NCBI GenBank assembly: GCA_016191685.1
Contig: JACPVT010000054.1
Coordinates: forward strand, 1-43,565
Direction: 5' to 3'
DNA: 43,565 bases
Source of the DNA: Rhodospirillales bacterium
GTDB taxonomy: Bacteria; Pseudomonadota; Alphaproteobacteria; Reyranellales; Reyranellaceae
The notes below the pieces were generated by a model. The model did no database searches. It was not told the origin of the DNA and worked only from the letters and a program-made list of their open reading frames with translations. How positions within the stretch are numbered: the first letter of the stretch is position 1; every line of letters starts with the position of its first letter. Below, piece after piece: positions 10,561-19,947 of this stretch. A program made the translations under genes and the position numbers.

Positions 10561-11604
10561 ATGGCTCAGCCCGCCAGCCGCAACAACGCCCGCCGCGATT
10601 TCTACGAGCGCATCGGCGGCCTCTCGATGGCGCCGCTGTGGGAATCGCTGCACCAGCTCGTGCCGCCGAGCCCTGCGCCCAAGTACCAGGCCGCGAGCTG
10701 GGACTACGACAAGGTGCGGCCGTTCCTGATGGAGTCGGGGGCGCTGATCACCGCCAAGGAAGCGGTGCGCCGCGTGCTGATCCTCGAGAATCCGGCGATG
10801 CCGGGCAGCGCCTGCATCACGCCCACTCTCTATGCCGGCCTGCAGCTCATTCTTCCCGGTGAGGTGGCGCCTGCCCATCGCCACACCCAGTCGGCGCTGC
10901 GCTTCATCGTCGAGGGCGAGGGCGCCTACACCGCCGTCGACGGCGAGCGCACGATCATGCGCGAGGGCGACTTCGTCATCACGCCGACCTGGACCTGGCA
11001 CGATCACGGCAACGACTCGTCGAAGCCCATGGTGTGGCTGGACGGCCTCGACATACCGATGGTGGCGATGTTCAACGCGGGATTCGCCGAGAACGGCGAG
11101 ACCGACGAACAGGCCGTCACGACGCCCGAAGGCACGTCGGACGCCAAGTTTGCCAGCGGCCTCCTGCCGGTCGACTGGAAGCCCGCCAAGCAGACCTCGC
11201 CGATCTTCAACTATCCCTACAGCCGCACGCGCGAGGCGCTGCGGGGTTTGGCCAAGGCCGGCCCGCCCGATGCCTGCCACGGCTACAAGCTGCGCTACGT
11301 CAATCCGGCAAGCGGCGGCGCGCCGATCGCCACCATGGGGACCTTCATGCAGCTCCTGCCCAAGGGCTTCGCGAGCGCACCCTATCGCAGCACCGACGGC
11401 ACCGTCTTCTCGGTGGTCGAGGGCAAGGGCGAGAGCAAGGTGGGCGACAAGGTGATGCGCTGGAAGAAGCGCGACCATTTCGTCGTGCCGAGCTGGGCCA
11501 AGGTCGAGCACCGCGCCGATACCGACGCGGTGCTGTTCTCCTTCTCCGACCGTCCGGTGCAGGAGAAGCTCGACCTGTGGCGCGAGGATCGCGGCGCGAA
11601 GTAG
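10561..11604 (+). CDS. Gentisate 1,2-dioxygenase-like cupin ring-cleavage dioxygenase
   Basis: FYERIGGLSMAPLWESLHQLVPPSP; GEVAPAHRHTQSALRFIVEGEGAYTAVDGE; TWTWHDHGNDSSKPMVWLDGLDIP. Starts 3 nt after the preceding stop. Confidence 0.9.
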   Translation: MAQPASRNNARRDFYERIGGLSMAPLWESLHQLVPPSPAPKYQAASWDYDKVRPFLMESGALITAKEAVRRVLILENPAMPGSACITPTLYAGLQLILPGEVAPAHRHTQSALRFIVEGEGAYTAVDGERTIMREGDFVITPTWTWHDHGNDSSKPMVWLDGLDIPMVAMFNAGFAENGETDEQAVTTPEGTSDAKFASGLLPVDWKPAKQTSPIFNYPYSRTREALRGLAKAGPPDACHGYKLRYVNPASGGAPIATMGTFMQLLPKGFASAPYRSTDGTVFSVVEGKGESKVGDKVMRWKKRDHFVVPSWAKVEHRADTDAVLFSFSDRPVQEKLDLWREDRGAK

Positions 11605-11607
11605 CTT

Positions 11608-12420
11608 TTAGCCCGCGAGCCAGCCGGCGTCCCTGATTTGATCGCGGTAGGTCTTGCTGACCGGGACGCGTAGCCCGTTACGCAGGACGAGCACGAAGCG
11701 GCTGGCCGGGCGTTCCACCGACGCGATCGCGCCTTCCGCGACCCACCACGACCGGTGTACCTGCCGCCCTCGGCCGGGGGCGAGTTCGGTCAAAGCATCG
11801 CGCAGGCGCATGAGAACGAGGTCGCTTCCCAGCGCGGTGTGGATGCGCAGGTAATGGTCTTCCATTTCGAGCGCCAGCAGGTCGCGGCCGAGTGCCGGCG
11901 GGATGCGGCGGAAGAAGTCTGGCGAAGGGGGGGTGGGCGCATCGGCTTGGGGTTGGGAGGGTTGGGCTTGGGGCAGTGCCGCCACACGCGCGCGCTCGGC
12001 ATCGGCATTGGCGCGTAGGCGCTGCTCGACGAACAGGCCGATCACCACCGATATGACGACGGTCAGGAAGGCATTCTGGGGGAAGAGCCGGGGTGCCATG
12101 GACAGCGGGATGGGCTGTCCCAGCCAGGAGTAGACAGCAATGATCTCGAACGTGCTGGGCACGGCGGCCAGCACGCCGACCAGGGCCATGCGACCGGCCA
12201 CCGGCCAGCGGTCGATCGGCTCGATGCTGCCGAACCAGGCCGCGAGCAGGATGACCTGCAGCCAGCTCAGGATCCCGACGATGCCGAAGCTGGCGAGCCG
12301 GTGGACAAAGTCCATGCGCTCGTAGGTGCCGAACGGCCCGGTCACCGCCATCACGATGGCAATCCCGATCATCGGCGGCAGGTGATAGGGCAGCGACCGG
12401 ACATAGGGCGATTCGCGCAT
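11608..12420 (-). CDS. Membrane-anchored LytTR-family transcriptional regulator
   Basis: Hydrophobic N-terminal half with several TM-like stretches; C-terminal LALEMEDHYLRIHTALGSDLVLMRLRDALTEL...GRQVHRSWWVA...LVLRNGLRVPVSKTYRDQIRDAG is LytTR-like. Confidence 0.88.
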   Translation of the reverse strand: MRESPYVRSLPYHLPPMIGIAIVMAVTGPFGTYERMDFVHRLASFGIVGILSWLQVILLAAWFGSIEPIDRWPVAGRMALVGVLAAVPSTFEIIAVYSWLGQPIPLSMAPRLFPQNAFLTVVISVVIGLFVEQRLRANADAERARVAALPQAQPSQPQADAPTPPSPDFFRRIPPALGRDLLALEMEDHYLRIHTALGSDLVLMRLRDALTELAPGRGRQVHRSWWVAEGAIASVERPASRFVLVLRNGLRVPVSKTYRDQIRDAGWLAG

Positions 12421-12455
12421 CGTGAACGGATGATTGCCGTCAGATCACGAAAAAC

Positions 12456-12514
12456 GCCAGCACTTCCACGTAGCGACGATGGATTGGGCGGTGGCAGCCA
12501 CGGAAGGTGCTGGC
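12456..12514. promoter_or_regulatory. Imperfect inverted repeat between divergent LytTR regulator and membrane hydrolase (candidate operator)
   Basis: GCCAGCACTTCC (12456-12467) and GGAAGGTGCTGGC (12502-12514) are inverted apart from one extra base. Confidence 0.4.
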
Positions 12515-12541
12515 CGCGAATGGTCGCCACCGGAGTTCGTC

Positions 12542-14029
12542 ATGCCGTCATTTTTCCAAATCGTCACCAATACCCCTCTCTGGGTGTGGCCACTGATGGC
12601 GCTTGTCGTCTGGCTGGGCTTCCTGGGGTTGAAACCGCGCATCATTCCGGTGTGGCGCCTGGCGATCCTGCCGGCAGTCGGGTTGATCACTTCCTTGACG
12701 GGCATCGCCCAGGCGTCCCAGCCCGGACTGGCCGCCACTGGGTGGGCGATAGCCTTCCTGGCCGGCCTGCCGCTGGGCCGCGCCCTGGGCCATCGTCGAG
12801 CAGTGCGACGTCTGGAGGATGGCCGCCTGGAGATGGCCGGCGGCTGGTTCATGTTGGTCTTCGGCCTGTCGATCTTCGCCGCGCGATATGCCCTGGGTAT
12901 CCTGTTTGGAGTCGCACCGGCCCTCAAGGCGGAGCCGCTTTGGATCGCGCTGCCGGGCGGCGTCGGCGGCATTGTGGCCGGCATCGGCATTGGCTGGCTG
13001 TTGGGTGTGTATCTGCGCACGCCCGGGACGCGGATCCGGCGCGCGATGATGGGGCTGTGGTTGGGATCGGCTAGTCTGCTGCTGGCGATTGCGGTCGCCT
13101 TTGGCGCCGTCATCGCCTTTAGCGCTCCCGGGGATTTGCCACGGCTGGCCGCCGGCGACTCCCTGCCCGGTATCGAGTCGTGGAACTTCTCGGAGATCCC
13201 CGAGGTCAAACGCATCGCCGCCCGTGACGGGGCACCGCTCACCTATCGCCTTTACACGGGCGCCAAAGACCGCACTGTCGTTCTGGTCCATGGTTCGTCG
13301 GGCGCCAGCCTCTCGATGCACAAGCTCGCCCAGGCCCTGCAGGCCGCCGGCGCCACGGTCTATTCGATCAGCCTGCGGGGTCATGGCGGCAGCGGCACGA
13401 TCAACGGCGACAGTTCCTACAAGGGACAACTCGACGATGATCTCGTCGACTTCGTGCAGGCCGTGGGCCTTTCCGGTCCCACGGTCCATCGAACGCTGAT
13501 GGGGTTCTCCTCCGGCGGCGGTTTCGTTTTGCGCACGGCAAGCGGTCCGAACCGCGCGATCTTCGACGACTATCTCGCCATCTCGCCATACGTCGCCCAG
13601 GATTCGCCGACGTCGCGGCCTGCTGCAGGCGGCTGGGTCAGCGTCGCGGTGCCGCGCGTCGTGGCATTGTCGATCCTCGACGGCTTCGGCCTGCCATGGT
13701 TTCAGGGGCTTCCGGTGGTGCGTTTCGCCACGACCGCGGCGCCGAGTGCCAGTCGCACGCCGGTCTATTCCTACCGGCTGTCGGCCGGCATGCAACCTGT
13801 GCGCGACTGGCGCGATGCGCTCGCCGGTATCGACCGGCCAACGACGGTCGTGGTCGGTGCGAAAGACGAGCTTTTCCGCGCCGACCAGTACAAGGCCTTG
13901 TTCGCCGACCTCAACACGAGGATTGCCGTGACGGTCGAGCCGGGATTTGGTCATCTCGACATGATCACCGATCCCAAGGCCTGCGCCGCCGTTGTGCGGC
14001 TGTGGCGAGAGTTGGCAGGGAGGACCTAG
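12542..14029 (+). CDS. Alpha/beta hydrolase with N-terminal multi-TM membrane domain
   Basis: MPSFFQIVTNTPLWVWPLMALVVWLGFLGLKPR plus further hydrophobic helices, then TVVLVHGSSGAS, GFSSGGGFVLR (nucleophile elbow), GFGHLDMITD. The longer ORF from 12434 is judged less likely to be the start. Confidence 0.8.
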   Translation: MPSFFQIVTNTPLWVWPLMALVVWLGFLGLKPRIIPVWRLAILPAVGLITSLTGIAQASQPGLAATGWAIAFLAGLPLGRALGHRRAVRRLEDGRLEMAGGWFMLVFGLSIFAARYALGILFGVAPALKAEPLWIALPGGVGGIVAGIGIGWLLGVYLRTPGTRIRRAMMGLWLGSASLLLAIAVAFGAVIAFSAPGDLPRLAAGDSLPGIESWNFSEIPEVKRIAARDGAPLTYRLYTGAKDRTVVLVHGSSGASLSMHKLAQALQAAGATVYSISLRGHGGSGTINGDSSYKGQLDDDLVDFVQAVGLSGPTVHRTLMGFSSGGGFVLRTASGPNRAIFDDYLAISPYVAQDSPTSRPAAGGWVSVAVPRVVALSILDGFGLPWFQGLPVVRFATTAAPSASRTPVYSYRLSAGMQPVRDWRDALAGIDRPTTVVVGAKDELFRADQYKALFADLNTRIAVTVEPGFGHLDMITDPKACAAVVRLWRELAGRT

Positions 14030-14062
14030 CCGGCGCCGCCTTTCGACTGCGCCGGTGAGTTC

Positions 14063-14854
14063 CTAGTTGGCGACGGCGATGTCAACCAGCTTGCCCGTCA
14101 TGCCTTTGAGGGCGCCGACCTGAGTGGCTTTGCCACTGGCGAGGTCGACCGTGAAGAGCATGCCGTCGGCGATCAGCCAGGCGGTGTTCTTGCCGTCGCC
14201 GTCGCTGGCGATGTCCATGACGACGTCGGTCGGGGTCTTGACGCCCACCATGCCGCGGGTCTTCAGCACACCGTCGTTGGGCGGGTTCTGCAGCACCAGC
14301 GCGCCGTTGCCGCCGTCGACGTGGAACAACTCGGTACCCTTGGCACCCTTCATCGAGTTGGTGTAGGCGCCGGCGGCGACGGCCGGCTTCCTGGCCGCGC
14401 TGGCGTCGGCGGCATCGTAGTTCAGGGGCTTGTCGACGATGGTGGCGCCGGTGTCGACATTGATGCGCAGGCTCGCGCCATCGGCGCCGATCACGCGCAG
14501 CCGGTCGGCCACCGGGTTGAAGTCAACGACCGGACGCGGCCCAAGCGTCACTTTTTCCGACAGCATGCTGCCGGGAGTCGCCTTGCCGCTCATGTGGTCG
14601 ATGACCACGAGTTGTCCGCCCACTGTGAGGCCATAGAGTTTGCCGTCGGCCGGGCGCACATCGATGCCCACGACCTTGTCGGCGCCGGAAATCGCCATCG
14701 GGGCCGACGCGGCCATTGTGGCAGTGTCGATTTTCACCAGCTTGTTGTCCGCGGTGAGCCCGACCAGGGTCGCGGCTTCGGCCGAGGCCATGCCGATCGA
14801 AAGCGCCAGCAGCGACGCGCCGCCAAGGCGTGCGAACTTGCTCGTGAAGGCCAT
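14063..14854 (-). CDS. Secreted DUF4394-type protein
   Basis: Signal peptide; LVGLTADNKLVKIDTATM...GIDVRPADGKLYGLT...VDFNPVADRLRVIGADGASLRINVDTG...VMDIASDGDGKNTAWLIA is characteristic of DUF4394. Confidence 0.85.
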   Translation of the reverse strand: MAFTSKFARLGGASLLALSIGMASAEAATLVGLTADNKLVKIDTATMAASAPMAISGADKVVGIDVRPADGKLYGLTVGGQLVVIDHMSGKATPGSMLSEKVTLGPRPVVDFNPVADRLRVIGADGASLRINVDTGATIVDKPLNYDAADASAARKPAVAAGAYTNSMKGAKGTELFHVDGGNGALVLQNPPNDGVLKTRGMVGVKTPTDVVMDIASDGDGKNTAWLIADGMLFTVDLASGKATQVGALKGMTGKLVDIAVAN

Positions 14855-14962
14855 CTGTCCCCTCCTGTTCTGCGGTTCGTGCGAGGCGCACGATCCTTAG
14901 ACGCAGCCAGAGGCCGCCCCGGATGTCCTTCTCACGGGGTCGTGAAACGCGGTGAAGAGAAG

Positions 14963-15352
14963 CTAGGCGATGCGCCGTTTCTGGGCCGCCACCGAGCCGG
15001 CGCACTGGTCGGCCGGCAGGGGCCTGAGGTGGGTGTCGTAGGCGTCGGCGAACTCGGCCCGCCAGGGCGCGCCGTTGCGGCGATAGAGCGAGACGAACAG
15101 CGTGCAGGCGTCGGACTGATAGCGCAGTACCCGCGCCGGCTCGTCCTTGCGGTCGAGCGCTGCGGCACCGAATGTGGTCGCGAGCTGCTGCTCGTCCATG
15201 CCCTTGATGCGGTCGAGCGGGATCGGTGTGCCGGGGTTGCGCGAGGTGAAGACACCCTTCTCGCCGCCGGCGAGGGAATACTGCGGGCCGGAGTCCGTGA
15301 CGCAACCGCCGAGGAGAAGGATGAACGTGAGAGCCCCAAATGCCTTTTTCAT
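14963..15352 (-). CDS. Small putative lipoprotein
   Basis: MKKAFGALTFILLLGGCVTDSG, signal and lipobox; preferred over other frames in this interval. Confidence 0.72.
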   Translation of the reverse strand: MKKAFGALTFILLLGGCVTDSGPQYSLAGGEKGVFTSRNPGTPIPLDRIKGMDEQQLATTFGAAALDRKDEPARVLRYQSDACTLFVSLYRRNGAPWRAEFADAYDTHLRPLPADQCAGSVAAQKRRIA

Positions 15353-15361
15353 GCCATTATT

Positions 15362-16057
15362 CTAGCGCGGCCCGGCCGGCAAATTAAGGGGCGGCTTCAG
15401 CGTCTGGGCGACATGGACCATGGCCGCCACGCCCAGGACCGGCACGATCAGGTTCAGGATCGGGATGGTACCCAGGAAGACGATGGCGATCCCGGTCAGC
15501 CACAGCACGCCGGCATTGGCCTTGCGCCAGGCTTTTACGTCGGCCGGGTCGCGGCGGCGGAGCGCCACCTGCTCATAATATTCCCGGCCGGTGAGCCAGC
15601 CGTTGGCGCCATAGAACAACGCCGCACCCAGACCGGCAACGAACAGCGCCACCAGGTAGAACGGCAGCAGCACCAGGTTGAGCGCCACCAGAGTGAGCAG
15701 GAACACGACGCCCGAGCGGATGCCGACCCACACCGGAATGCCGCGTGCCCTTCCGAGTTGCGGGTAGTGCTCGGCTTCGACGATGTCGGCGATCCTTTCG
15801 AGGAAGATCGAGATTACGATGCCGAAGCTTGCCGGAAACAGCATCAGCGCCACCACCGTGACTGCGCCGCCGCCCAGCCAGCGGATGGTCTCGTTCAGCC
15901 AGCTCCACTTGAAGGTGGCGAAGGACTGCAGCGCCCACCATGCCACGACGCCGATGGCGATCTGCAGCACCAGCGACAGCGCCAGCGACTGCCAGATGAC
16001 GCCGCGCAGCCTGGGGTCGCCAAGCTGCCGGATGGCCAGTTCGAAGGCGCGAATCAT
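15362..16057 (-). CDS. EI24/CysZ-like multi-pass membrane protein
   Basis: MIRAFELAIRQLGDPRLRGVIWQSLALSL... with several TM helices and LPFYLVALFVAGLGAALFYGANGWLTGREYYEQVALRR...WLTGIAIVFLGTIPILNLIVPVLGVAAMVH. Confidence 0.82.
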   Translation of the reverse strand: MIRAFELAIRQLGDPRLRGVIWQSLALSLVLQIAIGVVAWWALQSFATFKWSWLNETIRWLGGGAVTVVALMLFPASFGIVISIFLERIADIVEAEHYPQLGRARGIPVWVGIRSGVVFLLTLVALNLVLLPFYLVALFVAGLGAALFYGANGWLTGREYYEQVALRRRDPADVKAWRKANAGVLWLTGIAIVFLGTIPILNLIVPVLGVAAMVHVAQTLKPPLNLPAGPR

Positions 16058-16059
16058 GC

Positions 16060-17208
16060 CTACTGTGGCCCGACGATTCCAGCCGACATCAGCTCGCCGA
16101 TCTCCTTGGCCGAGAAGCCGCTCTCGCCCAACACCTCTTCGGTGTGCTGGCCACGCCTGGCGGCGGGACCCTTCACGCTTTCCTTGGTGCGCGAAAAGCG
16201 CGGGGCGGCGGCTGGCTGTGCGAAGCCCGAGACGTCGACATAGGCGCCGCGCGCCTTGGCGTGCGGATGCTGCGAGGCCTCCTCCATGGTGAGCACCGGC
16301 GCGAAGCAGATGTCGGTCCCCTCCATGATCGCGCACCATTCGTCGCGCGTCTTGGTCCTGAAGACACCCTCGAGCTTGGCCTTGAGGTCGCCCCACATCT
16401 TGCGGTCCATCTGCGCAGGCAGGTTCTGCCCCTTCAATCCGGTCTTCTCGAGCAGCAGCTCGTAGAACTGCGGCTCGATCGAGCCGATGGAGACGAACTT
16501 GCCGTCCTTGGTCTCATAGGTGCCGTAGAAGTGAGCGCCGCCGTCCAGCATGTTGGTCTCGCGCTCGTCCTTCCACAGACCCGCACCCGCCATGCCGTAG
16601 ATGCCGCCCAGCAGCAGCGCTGCGCCGTCGACCATGGCGGCATCGACGATCTGGCCCTTGCCCGACCGCTGCGCTTCCAGGAGGCCGCACACCATGCCGA
16701 AGGCCAGCAGCATGCCGCCGCCGCCGAAGTCGCCGACCAGGTTGAGCGGCGGCATCGGCTTTCCCTTGCTGCCGATCGCATGCAGCGCGCCGGTCAGCGC
16801 GATGTAGTTGATGTCGTGGCCGGCAGCCTTGGCGAGCGGCCCTTCCTGGCCCCAGCCGGTCATGCGGCCGTAGACCAGCCTGGGATTGCGCTTGAGGCAG
16901 ACGTCGGGGCCGACACCCAACCGCTCGGCGACGCCGGGACGGAACGGCTCGGTCATGCCGTCGGCCTTCTCAATCAACCGCAGCACGACGTCGATACCTT
17001 CCTTCTTCTGCAGATCGACCGAGACCGAGCGCCGACTCCTGTTGTGAACGGCGAACTTGGGATCGGCGAGGCGATCCATGACATGGCTCTTGGTGCGGTC
17101 GACGCGGATCACGTTGGCGCCCATATCGCCCAGCATCATCGAGCACATCGGCCCCGGACCGATTCCGGCCAGCTCGACGATCGTCAGTCCCGAAAGCGGC
17201 CCCGCCAT
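16060..17208 (-). CDS. CaiB/BaiF family CoA-transferase, alpha-methylacyl-CoA racemase-like
   Basis: [38 protein letters not shown]...[39 protein letters not shown]. Confidence 0.92.
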   Translation of the reverse strand: MAGPLSGLTIVELAGIGPGPMCSMMLGDMGANVIRVDRTKSHVMDRLADPKFAVHNRSRRSVSVDLQKKEGIDVVLRLIEKADGMTEPFRPGVAERLGVGPDVCLKRNPRLVYGRMTGWGQEGPLAKAAGHDINYIALTGALHAIGSKGKPMPPLNLVGDFGGGGMLLAFGMVCGLLEAQRSGKGQIVDAAMVDGAALLLGGIYGMAGAGLWKDERETNMLDGGAHFYGTYETKDGKFVSIGSIEPQFYELLLEKTGLKGQNLPAQMDRKMWGDLKAKLEGVFRTKTRDEWCAIMEGTDICFAPVLTMEEASQHPHAKARGAYVDVSGFAQPAAAPRFSRTKESVKGPAARRGQHTEEVLGESGFSAKEIGELMSAGIVGPQ

Positions 17209-17329
17209 GTGTTTTCTCCCGCAAAATGCATGTTTTCTCGGTAGCGCCATGGTAGCTGAAGGGTCAGGCGTTACAAAATGTGCCGCGCGGTCTAAAGTCC
17301 GCGCCGCGAGAGGCGGTCGGAGGAAACGG

Positions 17330-19033
17330 ATGGGGTTGGGCCGGTTTTTCACGGCGGGAGCGCTTGTGCTCGCCGTCGTGGGCAGTGCGTTTGCGCAGCA
17401 GGCGACGCCTCCTGCGGCGGCTCCGGCGCCGGCCAAGGAGTACAGTCAGCAGTTCCTGGTACCGGGTTCGTGGTTTCATGGCGTCCACGGGCTCGCCTTC
17501 AACAAGGATGACCAGCTTTTCGCCGGTTCCGTCATCGGTCAAACCATCTATCGCGTGCAGGTCGATACCGGTGAAGTCGATCGCGCGATCGATCTGCCGG
17601 CAGGCATGGCCGACGACATCGCCTTCGCCGACGACGGCACCATGGCGTGGACCGCCTTCCTGTCGGGCAAGGTCTATATTCGACGGCCCGGCGGCGAGCC
17701 CGTCGAAGTCGCGCACGGCATGAGCGGACCCAATTCGATCGCCTTCGGCAAGGATGGCCGCCTGTTCGTCAGCGAGGTCTTCCTGGGCGATGCGCTCTAC
17801 GAGATCGATATCAAGAATGCCGGCAAGCCCAACTCAGGTTTCAAGGCGTTGCCACGCAACGAGCTGCGCAGGATCGCGGAGAAGCTGGGTGGGCTTAACG
17901 GTTTCGAGATCCACAAGGACGACGGCTTTCTCTACGGGCCGCTGTGGTTCAAGGGCGAAGTCGCCAAGATCAACCTCGAGAGCGGCGCGATCGAGATCAT
18001 TGCTTCGGGCTTCAAGATTCCGGCCGCCGCCAACATCGATCCGCAGAACCGCGACAATCTCTACGTCGTCGACACCGGGACCGGCGGCATCTGGAGCGTC
18101 AGCCTCACCAGCAAGGTCAAGCGGCTGGTCTCTTCGATGAAGCCCGGCCTCGACAATCTCGCCTTCGACTCGCGTGGCCGCCTGTTCGTCACCTCGATGA
18201 CCGACAACGGCATCTACCTGGTCGACAAGCACACCGGCGCCGCCAGGACGATCGTCGAAGGCAGGCTCGCCAGCCCGGCTGATCTCGCGGTCACCACCGA
18301 CGGCGGCAAGGAGACCGTGCACGTGGCCGACGTGTTCAGCTACCGCACCGTCGACGGCCAGAACGGTGCAGTCGCCGACGTGCTGCGCGTGCACGGCGAC
18401 ACCCATGCATATCCCATCGGCATTTCAGTGGGACCGCGGCACGTTCTGTTGACGAGCTGGTTCTCCAACACTGTCGAGAAGGTCGATCGCAAGACCGGAA
18501 AACTGGTGGCAACCCTGACCGGCTTTGCCGCCCCGGCCGACGCCATCGAGGCGGCCGACGGCACGCTCCATGTCGTGGAAATCGCCAGCGGCAATCTCGT
18601 GAAGGTGAGCCCCGACGGCAAGACGCGCAGCATTGTCGCCAAGGAACTGCGCGGGCCGGTGACGATTGCCCAGGGCCCGGGCAACCTTATTTACATTACC
18701 GAATACGCAGCCGGTGCCGTCACCCAGATCGACACCGCCTCGGGTGCGCGCAAGGTCGTGGCCGATGGCCTGGCAGGCCCCGAAGGCATCGACGTCGGAC
18801 CCGACGGCCGCCTGTTCATCGCCGAAGTCGGCCAGAAGCGCGTGGTCGCCATCCACCCCGACACCGGTGCGAAGACCGTGATCGCCTCCAATCTCGATAT
18901 CGGCGTGCCGACCTACACCGGCGGTCCACCGGCCCTGGTGCCGACTGGCGTGGCAGTGGCCAAGTCGGGGGCGGTCTATGTCAGCTCCGACATCCGCAAC
19001 GCTCTCTACAAGCTGACGCCGCCTTCACAGTAA
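17330..19033 (+). CDS. Secreted SMP-30/NHL-like beta-propeller protein
   Basis: Signal peptide ending AFAQ; repeated blade motifs [36 protein letters not shown]. Confidence 0.82.
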   Translation: MGLGRFFTAGALVLAVVGSAFAQQATPPAAAPAPAKEYSQQFLVPGSWFHGVHGLAFNKDDQLFAGSVIGQTIYRVQVDTGEVDRAIDLPAGMADDIAFADDGTMAWTAFLSGKVYIRRPGGEPVEVAHGMSGPNSIAFGKDGRLFVSEVFLGDALYEIDIKNAGKPNSGFKALPRNELRRIAEKLGGLNGFEIHKDDGFLYGPLWFKGEVAKINLESGAIEIIASGFKIPAAANIDPQNRDNLYVVDTGTGGIWSVSLTSKVKRLVSSMKPGLDNLAFDSRGRLFVTSMTDNGIYLVDKHTGAARTIVEGRLASPADLAVTTDGGKETVHVADVFSYRTVDGQNGAVADVLRVHGDTHAYPIGISVGPRHVLLTSWFSNTVEKVDRKTGKLVATLTGFAAPADAIEAADGTLHVVEIASGNLVKVSPDGKTRSIVAKELRGPVTIAQGPGNLIYITEYAAGAVTQIDTASGARKVVADGLAGPEGIDVGPDGRLFIAEVGQKRVVAIHPDTGAKTVIASNLDIGVPTYTGGPPALVPTGVAVAKSGAVYVSSDIRNALYKLTPPSQ

Positions 19034-19043
19034 GAGTAACGCG

Positions 19044-19937
19044 ATGCCCGGCATTCCCTTCATCAAGGACTTCAAGTTCGACTACGGCACGGCGATGGAG
19101 GTGACGCCGCTGATCCGCCGCGTCGTCGCCAACAACCCGAGCCCGTTCACCTTCAAGGGCACCGGCACCTACATCATCGGTCACGGCAATGTCGCGGTGG
19201 TCGATCCCGGCCCCGATCAGCAGGACCATATCGACGCCGTACTGCGCGCCGTGCGCGGCGAGACGGTGACCCACATCCTGGTCACCCACACCCACATCGA
19301 TCACGTGCCGGCCACGCCCGCACTCGTCAAGGCGACCGGCGCCAAAGTCTATAGTTATGGCCCGCACCCCGGGCCACCCGAGGGCGTGACGACGGAGCAG
19401 GAAGGGGATTTCGCCTTTGCTCCCGATATCAAGCTCAACGACGGTGATGTCATTCGGGGCGACGGTTGGAACGTCGAGGCGGTCTATACGCCCGGCCACA
19501 TTTCCAACCATCTCTGCTTCGCCGTGAAGGAAGACAAGGCGCTGCTCTCGGGCGACCATGTCATGGGCTGGTCAACGGCCGTGATCTCGCCGCCCGATGG
19601 CAACATGGCCGACTACTTTGCGAGCCTGCGCAAGCTGTTGTCGCGCGATGAAACGCTTTACATCCCCACGCACGGCGCCGAGATCCGCAATCCCAATCCC
19701 TTCGTCCAGGCCTACATCGAGCATCGCCTCGGCCGCGAGGCGCAGATCCTGGCGCGCCTCAAGGAAGGCCCGCAGACCATCCCGCAGATGGTGGCCAAGA
19801 ACTACGCCGATACCCCGATTCATCTTCACGCCGCCGCCGGCCGCTCGATGTTGGCGCATCTGGTGCAGATGGCGAAGGACGGCCGCGTCAAGACCGAGGA
19901 CGGCCGCGCTGCGATCGATTCCGTCTATCGGCTGTAG
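19044..19937 (+). CDS. Metallo-beta-lactamase fold hydrolase (LACTB2-like)
   Basis: ILVTHTHIDHVPATPAL, YTPGHISNHLCF, LLSGDHVMGWSTAVISPPDGNMADYFASLRKL, YIPTHGAEIRNP. Confidence 0.92.
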   Translation: MPGIPFIKDFKFDYGTAMEVTPLIRRVVANNPSPFTFKGTGTYIIGHGNVAVVDPGPDQQDHIDAVLRAVRGETVTHILVTHTHIDHVPATPALVKATGAKVYSYGPHPGPPEGVTTEQEGDFAFAPDIKLNDGDVIRGDGWNVEAVYTPGHISNHLCFAVKEDKALLSGDHVMGWSTAVISPPDGNMADYFASLRKLLSRDETLYIPTHGAEIRNPNPFVQAYIEHRLGREAQILARLKEGPQTIPQMVAKNYADTPIHLHAAAGRSMLAHLVQMAKDGRVKTEDGRAAIDSVYRL

Positions 19938-19947
19938 GAGATCGTGC

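Noticed and set aside
12548-13954. 468-aa minus-strand ORF opposite the membrane hydrolase
   Set aside because: Antisense shadow; no recognisable motifs and biased composition.
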